Part shown: positions 9,285 to 17,817 of the stretch, piece after piece
How the letters are laid out: each line of letters starts with the position of its first letter
How positions within the stretch are numbered: position 1 is the stretch's first letter
Assembly: GCF_003351345.1 (NCBI RefSeq)
Contig: NZ_QQTO01000022.1
Span: 1 to 64,000, forward strand
From: Allobosea caraganae
GTDB lineage: Bacteria; Pseudomonadota; Alphaproteobacteria; Rhizobiales; Beijerinckiaceae
Reading direction: 5' to 3'
Length of the DNA: 64,000 bases
Translations under genes and position numbers: made by a program
The notes under the pieces: model-generated
What the model saw: the letters and a program-made list of their open reading frames with translations, nothing else
Told to the model about the DNA's origin: nothing
Database searches by the model: none

Positions 9285-10073
9285 TCAAGCTTCCTGCGAT
9301 ATGCTGGCGAGCCCGGCCAGGATGACCTCGGCCACCTCGTCCGGCGCCTCCACGGGGAGCGCGTGACTGACATTCTCGATCTCAATGAGACGGGCGCGGC
9401 TGCCGATCTCGGCCTTGAGCGAACGGCCGTTCTCGGGCGGTGCGCTGACATCGGCGAGGCCCTGGACGATCAGGACCTCGGCGCTGCCGGCGGTCCACCA
9501 GTCGGCGATGTCGGTCGCGGCAGCGGCGGCGAGATAGGCCTTCATCACCGGCTGTGACCAGCCGGACATCCAGACCGAGATATCGCGCCCCTGTCCGTAC
9601 CAGGCGGCCTGCACCGCCTTGGCGCGGATGTCGTCGGGCGTATCGACGGCCTGAGCGAGGCGGATCGCCTCGGCGATCTCCGGCGAGGGCTGGACCTTGC
9701 CGCTGCAGCCGAGCAGCACGACGAGCCGCACCAGCGCGGGATGATCGGCCGCGACGGTGCGGGCGACGCGGTTGCCGAAGCCATGGCCGATGAGGACGAT
9801 GCTCTCCGCATCGAGGCCCTCGATCACGGCGGCGACGTCGCCGGCAAGATCATGCAGCGTCAGCCCGTCGAGCGGGCCGGTGCTGCCGCCGCTGCCCCTG
9901 GGATCAGGCAGGGCGACGCCATAGCCGGCCTCGACCAGCCGCTCGGCGAGAGGGTCGAGATCCTCCGCAGGTCGTCCAAGGCCCGGCAGCAGGCAAAGCA
10001 GCGGGCCGTCTCCGGCCAAGCGGACGCGAAGCGCGACATCGCCGCGCGTGAAGGTGCGGGTGCTGTACTGCAT
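9285..10073 (-). CDS. Alpha/beta-hydrolase fold protein lacking the nucleophile serine
   Basis: This 262-residue protein has the alpha/beta-hydrolase layout: oxyanion region LLPGLGRP, the DPRGSGGS strand-loop, an acid at D208 (QGLADVS) and a histidine at H237 (NVSHALP). The nucleophile elbow, normally G-x-S-x-G, reads GHGFG with glycine at position 98 (codon GGC) instead of serine. If the read is right, it cannot act as a normal serine hydrolase and may be a binding or lyase-type member, or a recently inactivated enzyme. It lies between the SBP (4 bases before it) and the SDR (3 bases after it) in one operon. Confidence 0.85.
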   Translation of the reverse strand: MQYSTRTFTRGDVALRVRLAGDGPLLCLLPGLGRPAEDLDPLAERLVEAGYGVALPDPRGSGGSTGPLDGLTLHDLAGDVAAVIEGLDAESIVLIGHGFGNRVARTVAADHPALVRLVVLLGCSGKVQPSPEIAEAIRLAQAVDTPDDIRAKAVQAAWYGQGRDISVWMSGWSQPVMKAYLAAAAATDIADWWTAGSAEVLIVQGLADVSAPPENGRSLKAEIGSRARLIEIENVSHALPVEAPDEVAEVILAGLASISQEA

Positions 10074-10077
10074 CAGA

Positions 10078-11670
10078 TCAGGTCTTCTCGATGTTCCAGT
10101 AGACGAGCGTATTGGCCTTCACCACGCCGGTGACGTTCTTGCGCCAGAGGAAGGGCTGCTTGAACTGGCCGAGCGGGATGTAGGGCAGGAACTCCCAGAG
10201 TCGCGCATGCATCTTCTCGATCAGCGCCTTCTGCTTCACCGGGTCGGACTCGCGGATGTACTCGATCCGCATGTCCTCCTCGACCTGGTCGCAGGGCCAG
10301 CCGACGAAGTTCTTGCCGTCGCAGGTGGTGATGGTCGAGGGGCTGGTCAGCGGGCTGGCGAGCTGGGCGCCGTTGGCGCTGGTGTGGAAGATGTTCCAGC
10401 CGCCCTTGTCCGGCGGGTCCTTCTTGGCGCGGCGCGCCGCGGCGGTGCCCCAGTCGGTGAGCTGGAGGTCGACGTTGAAGCCGACCTTCTTCAGGATATC
10501 GACCGTGACCATGCTCATCGCCTGATAGGCCGGGATGTCGGAGCCGCCGATCAGCACGACCGGCCGGCCGTCATAGCTGGATTCCTTCAGGAGCTGGCGG
10601 GCCTTGTCGAGATCGGGCTTGCGGAAGGCGTCGGAGCCGTTCTCGGTGCCGTTCGGGCTGCCGCAGACCCAGTAGCCGTAGCATTCGCGCCAATATTTCT
10701 GGTCGCCATAGGCGGCCGCCATGTAGTCGGCCTGGTTGACCGCATGGGCCACCGCCTGGCGCGCCTTCAGGTCGTTGAAGGGCGGGAAGAGATGGTTGAA
10801 GCGCAGCACCGCATAGGTCTCGATCGGCCAGACCTCGCCGATGACGATGTTGCTGTTGTTGGCGACGGTCGGCAGCAGGTCGAGCGAGGGGCCATCGAGG
10901 AAATCGACCTCGCCATTCTGGAGCGCGCCGAAGGCGATCGCCGCATCGGGCATGATGTTGAGCTCGACCCGGTCGAGCTTGACGAGTTTGCCGCCGGCGA
11001 AGCCCGAAGCGGGCTCCTTGCGCGGGATATAGGCGGCGAACTTGTCGTAGACGATCTTCGAGCCGGCCCGGTACTCGGCCGTGTTGAACTTGAAGGGGCC
11101 GGAGCCGACGATCTCCTTGATCGGCGTGAACGGGTCGGTCAGCGCCTCCTTCTCGCGCATGATGCTGCCGGCGATGCCGTTCGAGCCGCCGAGCAGGAAC
11201 TCGACATAGTTGAACGGCGCCTTGAGCTTGAGCGTGAAGGTGCGCGCGTCGACCGGCTCCATCCCGACCAGGAGGCTGGCGAAGATCTGGTTCTGCGTGT
11301 CGCGGATGAACATCCGCTTCAGCGTGGCGATGACGTCGCGCGTGGTCACCGGCGAGCCGTCATGGAAGGTCAGGCCGGGCCGCAAGGTGAAGGTGTAGGT
11401 CAGCCTGTCGTCGGACTTGGTCCAGGTCTCGACCATTTGCGGCTGCGGCACCATGTCGGCGTCCCAGCTGAACAGCGTGTCGTAGACCATCGCCGCGTGC
11501 ACCGAGGTGACGTTGGCCTGCGACTGGTGCGGGTCGAAGACCAGCGGCTCGGCCTGCGGCACGACCCGCAGCACCTTGGCCACGCTCTGAGCCTGCGCGG
11601 GCAGCGCCGGCAGCCCGCAGGCTGCGGCAAAAGACAGGGCGGTCTGAGTGAATTGCCGGCGAGATATCAT
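10078..11670 (-). CDS. Family-5 ABC transporter solute-binding protein (second copy type)
   Basis: This 530-residue periplasmic binding protein is of the SBP_bac_5 type. The N-terminus MISRRQFTQ is a twin-arginine signal with an Ala-rich core cut near PAQAQS. Family landmarks are FHDGSPVTTRDV and GSGPFKFNTAEY, and the chain ends in a PYIPLGQF region. It is similar in plan to the protein at 2661-4247, including the GGWNIFHT stretch (GGWSIFHT there), so the two are probably paralogs with different ligands. It is the first gene of a leftward operon with the hydrolase-fold protein and SDR. No permease is adjacent, so it must borrow one. An RpiR-type regulator lies immediately upstream. Confidence 0.9.
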   Translation of the reverse strand: MISRRQFTQTALSFAAACGLPALPAQAQSVAKVLRVVPQAEPLVFDPHQSQANVTSVHAAMVYDTLFSWDADMVPQPQMVETWTKSDDRLTYTFTLRPGLTFHDGSPVTTRDVIATLKRMFIRDTQNQIFASLLVGMEPVDARTFTLKLKAPFNYVEFLLGGSNGIAGSIMREKEALTDPFTPIKEIVGSGPFKFNTAEYRAGSKIVYDKFAAYIPRKEPASGFAGGKLVKLDRVELNIMPDAAIAFGALQNGEVDFLDGPSLDLLPTVANNSNIVIGEVWPIETYAVLRFNHLFPPFNDLKARQAVAHAVNQADYMAAAYGDQKYWRECYGYWVCGSPNGTENGSDAFRKPDLDKARQLLKESSYDGRPVVLIGGSDIPAYQAMSMVTVDILKKVGFNVDLQLTDWGTAAARRAKKDPPDKGGWNIFHTSANGAQLASPLTSPSTITTCDGKNFVGWPCDQVEEDMRIEYIRESDPVKQKALIEKMHARLWEFLPYIPLGQFKQPFLWRKNVTGVVKANTLVYWNIEKT

Positions 11671-11793
11671 CGCGTCCTCCCACGAACTCGAATATCGGGC
11701 AGGGACGACGATACGCCGGTTATGTAATTTAACAACGTTATCTTGTGAGCATCAGCCAGAATTTTTGCTCAAAAAAGAAACTGAACTACATTT

Positions 11794-12678
11794 CTAGTCG
11801 CCGATCGGCTGCTGGCCGGTGTTCCCATGCATATGGCGGAGCGTGTCGCGCGCCTTGCGCAGCTTGGCGCCGACGCGCTCGGCGCGCTTGGCCGCGACCA
11901 GCGTCGCGATGCAGTCGAGCATGTAGAGCTGGCCGTAGCGGCTGCGGTTGGGGATCTCGAAGCGCCGGTCGTCATCGGGGATGTCGAGGCCGATCGGGAC
12001 GGAGCTCGCCTCCGCAAGCGGGCTCGCCGGGCGGGTGACGGCGATCACCGTCGCGCCATTGGCGCGGGCGAGCCGCGCGCTCTCGAGCAGCGAGGCCGGC
12101 CGGCCGGTCACGGAGAAGATGAGGAGCACGTCCTTCGGGCCGCACAGGCTGGCCGCGACCGGCTGGCGATAGGGGTCGATGATGGTCGAGGCGGCGACGT
12201 CGAAGCGGTAGAGCCGGTTCTCGGCCTCGGCCGCGACATTGGCGGAGCTGCCGCCGACGCCCATGCAGAAGACCCGCTGCGCCTTGTGGATCGCCTCGGC
12301 GGCGCGATCGAGCGCGACGGGATCGCGCTGGGCGAAGCTGTAGGCCAGCGCCTGCGCCGTCGCCTCGTAGACCTGATTGGCGATGGCCGCGGAATCAGCC
12401 GCGATATCGGAGGGCTCCGACATCACGAACATCCGCCCGGTCGCGAAATCGCGGGACAGGCGCAGCTTGAAGTCCTTGAAGCCGGAATCGCCCATCCGGC
12501 GCGCGAAGCGGACGATGGTGGGCTCGCTGACCCCGGCCTTCTCCGAGAGATCGCGCGTGGTCATGCCGATGGCGGCGTCGATATCGGCCAGGATCGCCTC
12601 GGCGACGCGCCGCTCGGCCTTGTTGAGGTCAGGCAGGACCTGCCGCATGCGGTCGATCAGGCTGGCATTCGCGTGCAT
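11794..12678 (-). CDS. MurR/RpiR family transcriptional regulator
   Basis: The protein is 294 residues from the ATG at 12678; an ATG at 12741 would add 21 residues not typical of the family. It has the RpiR layout: an N-terminal helix-turn-helix (TTRDLSEKAGVSEPTIVRFARR) and a C-terminal SIS sugar-isomerase domain (FCMGVGGSSANVAAEAENRL, then VTGRPASLLESARLA) that usually binds a phosphorylated sugar or related effector. It lies upstream of, and in the same direction as, the SBP-hydrolase-SDR operon, with 123 bases between. That gap contains AT-rich promoter-like sequence and TAACAACGTTA (11730-11740), a possible half-site. Control of that operon is inference. Confidence 0.87.
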   Translation of the reverse strand: MHANASLIDRMRQVLPDLNKAERRVAEAILADIDAAIGMTTRDLSEKAGVSEPTIVRFARRMGDSGFKDFKLRLSRDFATGRMFVMSEPSDIAADSAAIANQVYEATAQALAYSFAQRDPVALDRAAEAIHKAQRVFCMGVGGSSANVAAEAENRLYRFDVAASTIIDPYRQPVAASLCGPKDVLLIFSVTGRPASLLESARLARANGATVIAVTRPASPLAEASSVPIGLDIPDDDRRFEIPNRSRYGQLYMLDCIATLVAAKRAERVGAKLRKARDTLRHMHGNTGQQPIGD

Positions 12679-12765
12679 CAGGGCAAGGCTTTCCGAAAGC
12701 TGCGGTCCAAAGCGGGCAGGAGCGGAGCCCCATACTAGCATCCTTGCGGGGTGCGGGCGCGCCGC

Positions 12766-13896
12766 TCAGTCGAAGTCGACCGCGCCGGGGAAGAAGCGCG
12801 TGAAGAACAGCGCGCAGGCGGCGCCGATGGCGCCGGCCGAGGGGCCGAGCCTGGAGGCGCGCACCGGCGCGACCGGCAATCCGCGCGAGGGGCCGGCCAG
12901 TGCGGCGGTGTCGATGCGGGCGACGAGCCGCTCGTTGAGGAAGGAGGGCAGCCGGCCGCCGATGACGATGACCTCCGGGTCGAAGAAGCCGGTGGCGATG
13001 CGCGCGGCGTCCTCCAGCTGCCTGGCGGCGCGGTCGGCCCAGCGCGCGATGATCGGCTCGGCCTCGGGCGGCGGCGCGTCGAGATCGGCGATGTCGTTCA
13101 TCTTCATCCCGGCCTCGGCCAGCATCTCCAGCAGGTCCTGGCCCGTCGGGCGCGGCTGGCCATAGGGAAAGAGCACGCCGGAGACGCAGGCATTGCCATA
13201 GGCGCCGCGGAACGGCCGGCCGTCGATGATGACGCCGGCGCGGAAGCCGTGGCCGAGATGGTACTTGAAGAAGACGCGGTGCTTGTGGCCCTCGCCGTAG
13301 AAATACTCGCCCAGCACGGCGCAGGCGCCGTCATTCTCGATGACGACGTCCCAGCCGAGCGCGTCGCGGAAGATCTTGGTCAGGCCGGGATCGTCGAACT
13401 CCGTGAACAGGCTGTGCGCCCGGATGTTGCCGCTCGCATGCGCGAAGTTTCCGGGCACGGAGACGCCGACGCCGACCAGCGCGTCGCGCTCGACATGCGC
13501 CTCGCTCAGCATCGAATCCAAGAGCAGCTTCGCCGCCTCGGCCGCCCGCTCCGGCACGGGACGGTCGAGCGCGCCGCGGCGCACCGCGACGACCGTGCCG
13601 GCAAGGTCGATCAGCGCCACGTCGATCGTGGTCAGGGCGAAGTTGATGCCGGCTGCGAAGAATTTTCGCGGCGCGATGCTGAGCGGGCGCCGCGGCTGGC
13701 CGAGCAGCCCCTGCCGGTCGACCGCCTCCTGCACGATGCCCGCCTCCATCAACCGTCCGGCGATTCGCGTGAGACTCGCCGCGGTGACGTTCAGCCGCTC
13801 GGCCAACTCCTTGCGCGACAGGCCGCGCTCGCAAAACAACAGCTCGATCACCCTGCGGTCGTTGAGGGTGAGCGCCGGCACGTTCCCAGTCGACAT
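12766..13896 (-). CDS. ROK-family (NagC/XylR-like) transcriptional regulator
   Basis: The protein is 376 residues from the ATG at 13896; a GTG 15 bases upstream is an alternative. The N-terminal winged helix (SRKELAERLNVTAASLTRIAGRL) is followed by a ROK sugar-kinase-like domain. The ATP motif DxGGT of ROK kinases is not present, as expected of a regulator. The CxCGxxGC zinc site that most ROK proteins keep is also missing: the region reads RGAYGNACVSGVLFPYG. Effector binding may therefore differ from NagC or Mlc. It is divergent from the RTX phosphodiesterase gene, with a palindrome between them, so it probably regulates itself and that gene. Confidence 0.85.
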   Translation of the reverse strand: MSTGNVPALTLNDRRVIELLFCERGLSRKELAERLNVTAASLTRIAGRLMEAGIVQEAVDRQGLLGQPRRPLSIAPRKFFAAGINFALTTIDVALIDLAGTVVAVRRGALDRPVPERAAEAAKLLLDSMLSEAHVERDALVGVGVSVPGNFAHASGNIRAHSLFTEFDDPGLTKIFRDALGWDVVIENDGACAVLGEYFYGEGHKHRVFFKYHLGHGFRAGVIIDGRPFRGAYGNACVSGVLFPYGQPRPTGQDLLEMLAEAGMKMNDIADLDAPPPEAEPIIARWADRAARQLEDAARIATGFFDPEVIVIGGRLPSFLNERLVARIDTAALAGPSRGLPVAPVRASRLGPSAGAIGAACALFFTRFFPGAVDFD

Positions 13897-13924
13897 TCCA
13901 GCCCGTTCCACGGTTGCCCGACTA

Positions 13925-13937
13925 ACTTTACTAAAGT
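13925..13937. promoter_or_regulatory. Palindromic operator candidate between ROK gene and RTX gene
   Basis: ACTTTACTAAAGT is a perfect 13-base palindrome (arms ACTTTA and TAAAGT around C), 28 bases before the ROK start and 122 before the RTX start. AT-rich palindromes with TTTA/TAAA cores are typical of ROK operators, so autoregulation is likely. A second small palindrome, TCACGTGA, lies at about 13983-13990. Confidence 0.45.
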
Positions 13938-14002
13938 GATTAAATTGTCATGTGCCTGACCTAAGGGTCTCCCCGCAGCACATCACGTGACGGCGTCCAC
14001 GT

Positions 14003-14025
14003 CGGTTCCGGAGTTCCCGGAACCG
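14003..14025 (+). promoter_or_regulatory. Stem-loop in the RTX gene leader
   Basis: A perfect 9-bp stem (14003-14011 with 14017-14025, loop AGTTC) lies 34 bases before the ATG. A second small hairpin (ACGGC AGA GCCGT) lies at about 14029-14041, just before the Shine-Dalgarno GGAGAG. The structures could affect translation or mRNA stability, or one could be a protein-binding palindrome. Confidence 0.4.
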
Positions 14026-14059
14026 CCGACGGCAGAGCCGTGCCTATCTGGAGAGACCC

Positions 14060-17000
14060 ATGTCAAACGATATCAGCACCGCGGCGGGCGCGACCCCGGC
14101 CAAGCCGAGCGGCGCCTTCAATTTCGCCTTCGTGTCCTTCGATCAGACGCAGATCGACGCCGGCAACATCAAGGCCAACCAGATCGCCGGCTCCAACTCG
14201 GACGGCAACATCAAGATCACCCTCGAAGGCCATACCGAGTTCTTCGCGCTCGACCACGACCGCATCGACAACTCGAACCGCGGCGACTACCACGTGCGGG
14301 CCGGCGGCGCGACGAACGACTTCGTCAGGGGCGTGTTCATCGCCTCGGTCGCCCGGAACGGCGTCGACTGGGGTTTTGGCGACGGCACCGAATATGGCGC
14401 GGCGGCCATCGGCATCCGCGGCGACAATTCGCTCTTCGTCTCGGTCAACAACTCGCGCGGCGCCGAGTACAACACCGACGTCTCGGTCGCCAATTTCGAC
14501 TTCGAGCGCTACCTCGGCGCCTGGGTCCGCGACAACGGCAACAGGGTCACGACCGCCGGCCAGGGCACCAGCCGAATTCACACCGAACGGAATGCCGACG
14601 CGTCCTTCACGGTGCGCATCGACGGCGTCAACAGCCTCACGGATGGCGTCCTGCTGATCACCGGCGCCGAGAACCGGGCTCAGTATGGCGCCGCGCGGCC
14701 TCTCGCCGATGGCAGCGGCTGGATCATCGACGTGCACGACAACAATGTCGATGGCTACGCCAATACCGGCTATGAGTTCGGCTTCACCTACCTGCCCAAG
14801 GGCGACGTCAACACGACCTTCGGCCGGATCATGAGCGATGGCTCCTCCGAGGTCGCCAACGGCGACTACACGATCAACAAGATCGGCACCGGCGAATACG
14901 AGCTCTACGTCAACGGCAGGACGCCGGCCGACGGCGCCTTGATCGTCACCGCCGAAGGGCTCGACGGCGCCAATATCGACAACGTCGTCTCCTACCAGCC
15001 GATGGCGAACGGCAAGGGCTGGATCGTCCAGACGCGCGATTTTCCGAGCACCAACCTCGAAGACGCCGGGAACTCCACCGTCCCCGACGATTTCGGGCAC
15101 ATGAACGGCCCGGTCGATCCCAACTTCGCCGGCGTCCCGGTGGAGACGATCATCGCCTCCTACCAGGACGCCCAGGACGGCAACACGCTCATCGCCGCCC
15201 ACCGCGCCGGCTACTGGGAGAATGGCGTCCGCATCCTGCCCGAGAACTCGATCCCCTCGATCGAGCGCGCGATAGCGCTTGGCGCGGATATCGTCGAGAT
15301 CGACCTGATGAAGACCAAGGACGGTCACTACGTCGTCATGCATGACGGCAATATCGACCGCACCACGACCGGCCGCGGCAATGTCTCCGACCTGACGCTC
15401 GAGCAGATCCGGGCCGAGCATCTGGTCATCGAGGGCAACCGCACCGTCACCGATGAGCGCGTCCCCACGCTCGAGGAAGCGCTTGCGGCGATCGACGGCA
15501 AGGTCATGGTCAACCTGGACAAGGTCGCCGTGTCGCAATTCGCTGAGGTCTCCGCGATTGCGGCGGCGGCCGGCGTCGCCGACCAGTGCATCTTCAAGGC
15601 GGCCATCAGCACCGATGCGGAACTCGCCACGGTCAAGGCTGCCCTCGCACAATCCGCCCCCGGCATTCACTTCATGCCGATCATGTATCCCGGCGTCTCG
15701 GCCGAGTTCGTCGCGAAGGTGTTCGCGGAGCTGGGTCCCGACGCCGTCGAGATCAACGTCTATCCGAACTCCTTCGGCTGGACCTCCGATCCCGGCCCGT
15801 TCTTCACCCCGGCCATGAAGGCCGTCTTCGATCAATATGATGTCCGCTACTTCATCAACACGCTGTTCGATGGCCAGGGCAACGACGACGGCTCGATGAG
15901 CGGCGGCAGGGGCGACTTCGTGGCGCTCGGACGTCCCGATCTCGTCTATGGCTATTGGGCCGACCAGGGCGTCTCGATCATCCAGACCGACGAACTGCGC
16001 ATCGCCGCCAACTACCTGAACGCCCATGGCTATCGCCAGTCTCTCGTCGATGACGGCGGCAGCGCCACGCCGGGCGACGACCTTCTGACGGGCACGGCCG
16101 GGGACGACGCGCTGGGCGGCCTTGCAGGCGACGACGTGCTGAGCGGCCTGGCCGGCAACGACACGCTCGATGGCGGGGCGGATGACGACACGCTGCTCGG
16201 CGGCGAGGGCAACGACGCGCTCGCGGGCGGCAGCGGCGACGACGACCTCGACGGCGGCGCGGGCAACGACGCGCTGATCGGCGGCGCCGGCGACGACGTG
16301 CTCAAGGGCGGCGACGGCGTCGACACCGCGGACTACAGCGCTGACACCGCCGGCGTCGTGGTGAACCTCGCCACCGGCAGCGCCATCGGCGAGGCCTCGG
16401 GCCAGGACGAGCTCTCCGGCATCGAGACCGTGCTCGGCGGCGCCGGCAACGACGCGCTGACCGGCGACGCCGCCGCCAACACGCTCAACGGCGGCGCCGG
16501 CAACGACGCGCTCGACGGCGGCGCGGGCGACGACACCCTGATCGGCGGCGAGGGCTCGGACACGCTGGTGCTCCAGGCTGCGACCGGCGCGATCCTGCTC
16601 GACCTCACCGCGGGCAAGGCGAGCGCGGCCGGGCTCGGCACGGACAGCTTCACCGGCATCGAGGCCTTCCGGCTGGGCGCGGGCGACGACGTCGTGACGC
16701 TGGTCGCCGCCTCGGCCCCGGTCGGGCCGATCGACGGCGGCGCCGGCCATGACCGGCTGGTGCTGACCGGCACCGGCACGCTCGGCGCCCTGACCGGCGT
16801 CGAGCAGCTCGACCTCGCCGGCAACTGGACCGTCACCGGCCATGGCGCCAACCTCGCCTTCCAGGACGGCGCGCAGACCCTGGCGATCGAGGCCGGCTTC
16901 ACCGGCACGCTCTCGGAGTTCGGTCAGGACGACCGCATCCAGCTGCTCGGCTTCACCGGGGCGCAGGCGACGCTCGGGGCGGGCAATTTGCTCACCGTGA

Positions 17001-17725
17001 CCGGCGGCGCGGGCGCCACGCTGACGCTTCACCTCGACCCTGCCGACGACTATGCCGGCATGGCCTTCACCGTCAGCGCGGACGGCCTAGGCGGTTCCTA
17101 CCTGAGCTACGGCCCGGCCAATGCCGGCGACGACGTCTTCAGCGGCGGCAATGGCAGCGACGCCTATGACGGCGGCGCCGGCAACGACGCGATCACCGGC
17201 GGGGCCGGCGACGACACGCTTCTCGGCAACCTCGGCAACGACAGCGTCGATGGCGGCTCGGGCGCCGACAGCGTCTCCGGCGGCACTGGTGACGACGTGC
17301 TCAAGGGCGGCTCGGGCATCGACGTGGTCGATGGCGGCGACGGCAACGACACGATCGACGCCGGCTCCGATGCCGACACGGTCAATGGCGGCGCGGGCGA
17401 CGACGTGGTCAAGGGCGGCTCGGGCGACGATCGCCTCACCGGCGGCGCAGGCGACGACGCGCTCTCGGGCGGCTCGGGCCATGACAGCTTCGTCTTCGCG
17501 GCCGGCTTCGGCCATGACGCGATCGGCGACTTCACGCTGACCGGCTCGGGCTCGGACACCATCCAGTTCGACGCGGACGTCTTCGCCGGTTTCGCCGCCG
17601 TGCAGGACGCTGCCGAGCAGGTCGGCCACGACGTCGTCATCACGCTCGACGACCACAACGCCCTCACCCTCAGCAACACCGCGCTCGCATCCCTCACGGC
17701 AGACGACTTCCGCTTCGCCGCTTGA
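14060..17725 (+). CDS. Secreted glycerophosphodiester phosphodiesterase-RTX fusion protein
   Basis: The protein has 1221 residues in three parts. Residues 1-370 are two or more beta-rich modules, with related stretches DGSGWIIDVHD and NGKGWIVQTRD. Residues about 375-660 are a GDPD TIM-barrel: H381 (AHRAGYW), PENS at 394-397, the metal ligands E413 and D415 (VEIDLM), and H428-D429 (VMHDGNIDRTT). This domain hydrolyses glycerophosphodiesters to sn-glycerol 3-phosphate and an alcohol. From about 666 to 1150 there are three blocks of Ca2+-binding RTX nonapeptides (GGAGNDALD type), then a C-terminal type I secretion signal. No N-terminal signal peptide is present, which fits type I export. The exporter is not in the window. 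It may scavenge phosphate or act on membrane lipid head groups. SD GGAGAG is well placed. Confidence 0.9.
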   Translation: MSNDISTAAGATPAKPSGAFNFAFVSFDQTQIDAGNIKANQIAGSNSDGNIKITLEGHTEFFALDHDRIDNSNRGDYHVRAGGATNDFVRGVFIASVARNGVDWGFGDGTEYGAAAIGIRGDNSLFVSVNNSRGAEYNTDVSVANFDFERYLGAWVRDNGNRVTTAGQGTSRIHTERNADASFTVRIDGVNSLTDGVLLITGAENRAQYGAARPLADGSGWIIDVHDNNVDGYANTGYEFGFTYLPKGDVNTTFGRIMSDGSSEVANGDYTINKIGTGEYELYVNGRTPADGALIVTAEGLDGANIDNVVSYQPMANGKGWIVQTRDFPSTNLEDAGNSTVPDDFGHMNGPVDPNFAGVPVETIIASYQDAQDGNTLIAAHRAGYWENGVRILPENSIPSIERAIALGADIVEIDLMKTKDGHYVVMHDGNIDRTTTGRGNVSDLTLEQIRAEHLVIEGNRTVTDERVPTLEEALAAIDGKVMVNLDKVAVSQFAEVSAIAAAAGVADQCIFKAAISTDAELATVKAALAQSAPGIHFMPIMYPGVSAEFVAKVFAELGPDAVEINVYPNSFGWTSDPGPFFTPAMKAVFDQYDVRYFINTLFDGQGNDDGSMSGGRGDFVALGRPDLVYGYWADQGVSIIQTDELRIAANYLNAHGYRQSLVDDGGSATPGDDLLTGTAGDDALGGLAGDDVLSGLAGNDTLDGGADDDTLLGGEGNDALAGGSGDDDLDGGAGNDALIGGAGDDVLKGGDGVDTADYSADTAGVVVNLATGSAIGEASGQDELSGIETVLGGAGNDALTGDAAANTLNGGAGNDALDGGAGDDTLIGGEGSDTLVLQAATGAILLDLTAGKASAAGLGTDSFTGIEAFRLGAGDDVVTLVAASAPVGPIDGGAGHDRLVLTGTGTLGALTGVEQLDLAGNWTVTGHGANLAFQDGAQTLAIEAGFTGTLSEFGQDDRIQLLGFTGAQATLGAGNLLTVTGGAGATLTLHLDPADDYAGMAFTVSADGLGGSYLSYGPANAGDDVFSGGNGSDAYDGGAGNDAITGGAGDDTLLGNLGNDSVDGGSGADSVSGGTGDDVLKGGSGIDVVDGGDGNDTIDAGSDADTVNGGAGDDVVKGGSGDDRLTGGAGDDALSGGSGHDSFVFAAGFGHDAIGDFTLTGSGSDTIQFDADVFAGFAAVQDAAEQVGHDVVITLDDHNALTLSNTALASLTADDFRFAA

Positions 17726-17780
17726 GGCGAGACGGACACATACCCAACGACAAAGGAAGGGCGCCCAAAGGGCGCCCTTC
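17642..17780 (+). repeat. 139-bp perfect direct repeat of positions 1-139
   Basis: Every base of 1-139 recurs at 17642-17780 (offset 17641). It covers the last 27 codons of the RTX protein, the stop and the terminator hairpin, and the identity breaks right after the hairpin. The left extent is hidden by the window edge. Synonymous sites are also identical, so this is a recent duplication or ongoing gene conversion. Confidence 0.97.
17756..17780 (+). terminator. Terminator hairpin after the RTX phosphodiesterase gene
   Basis: A perfect 11-bp stem GAAGGGCGCCC/GGGCGCCCTTC with an AAA loop lies 30 bases after the stop codon. It separates this gene from the convergent BKACE gene and could serve both strands, since it is nearly symmetrical. 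Confidence 0.6.
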
Positions 17781-17817
17781 TGATTTCAACCCATCATGCG
17801 GCTATGGCGCGGGCGGC

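Noticed and set aside
14063..17032. 989-codon open frame on the minus strand opposite the RTX gene
   Set aside because: It is the antisense shadow of a GC-rich repeat gene. It is low-complexity (Val/Ala/Gly/Arg-rich) with no ribosome site, while the plus-strand frame has GDPD and RTX domains.
16055..17480. Tandem DNA repeats considered as a CRISPR or minisatellite
   Set aside because: They are the coding repeats of Ca2+-binding RTX nonapeptides, in frame and degenerate at the DNA level, with no spacers.
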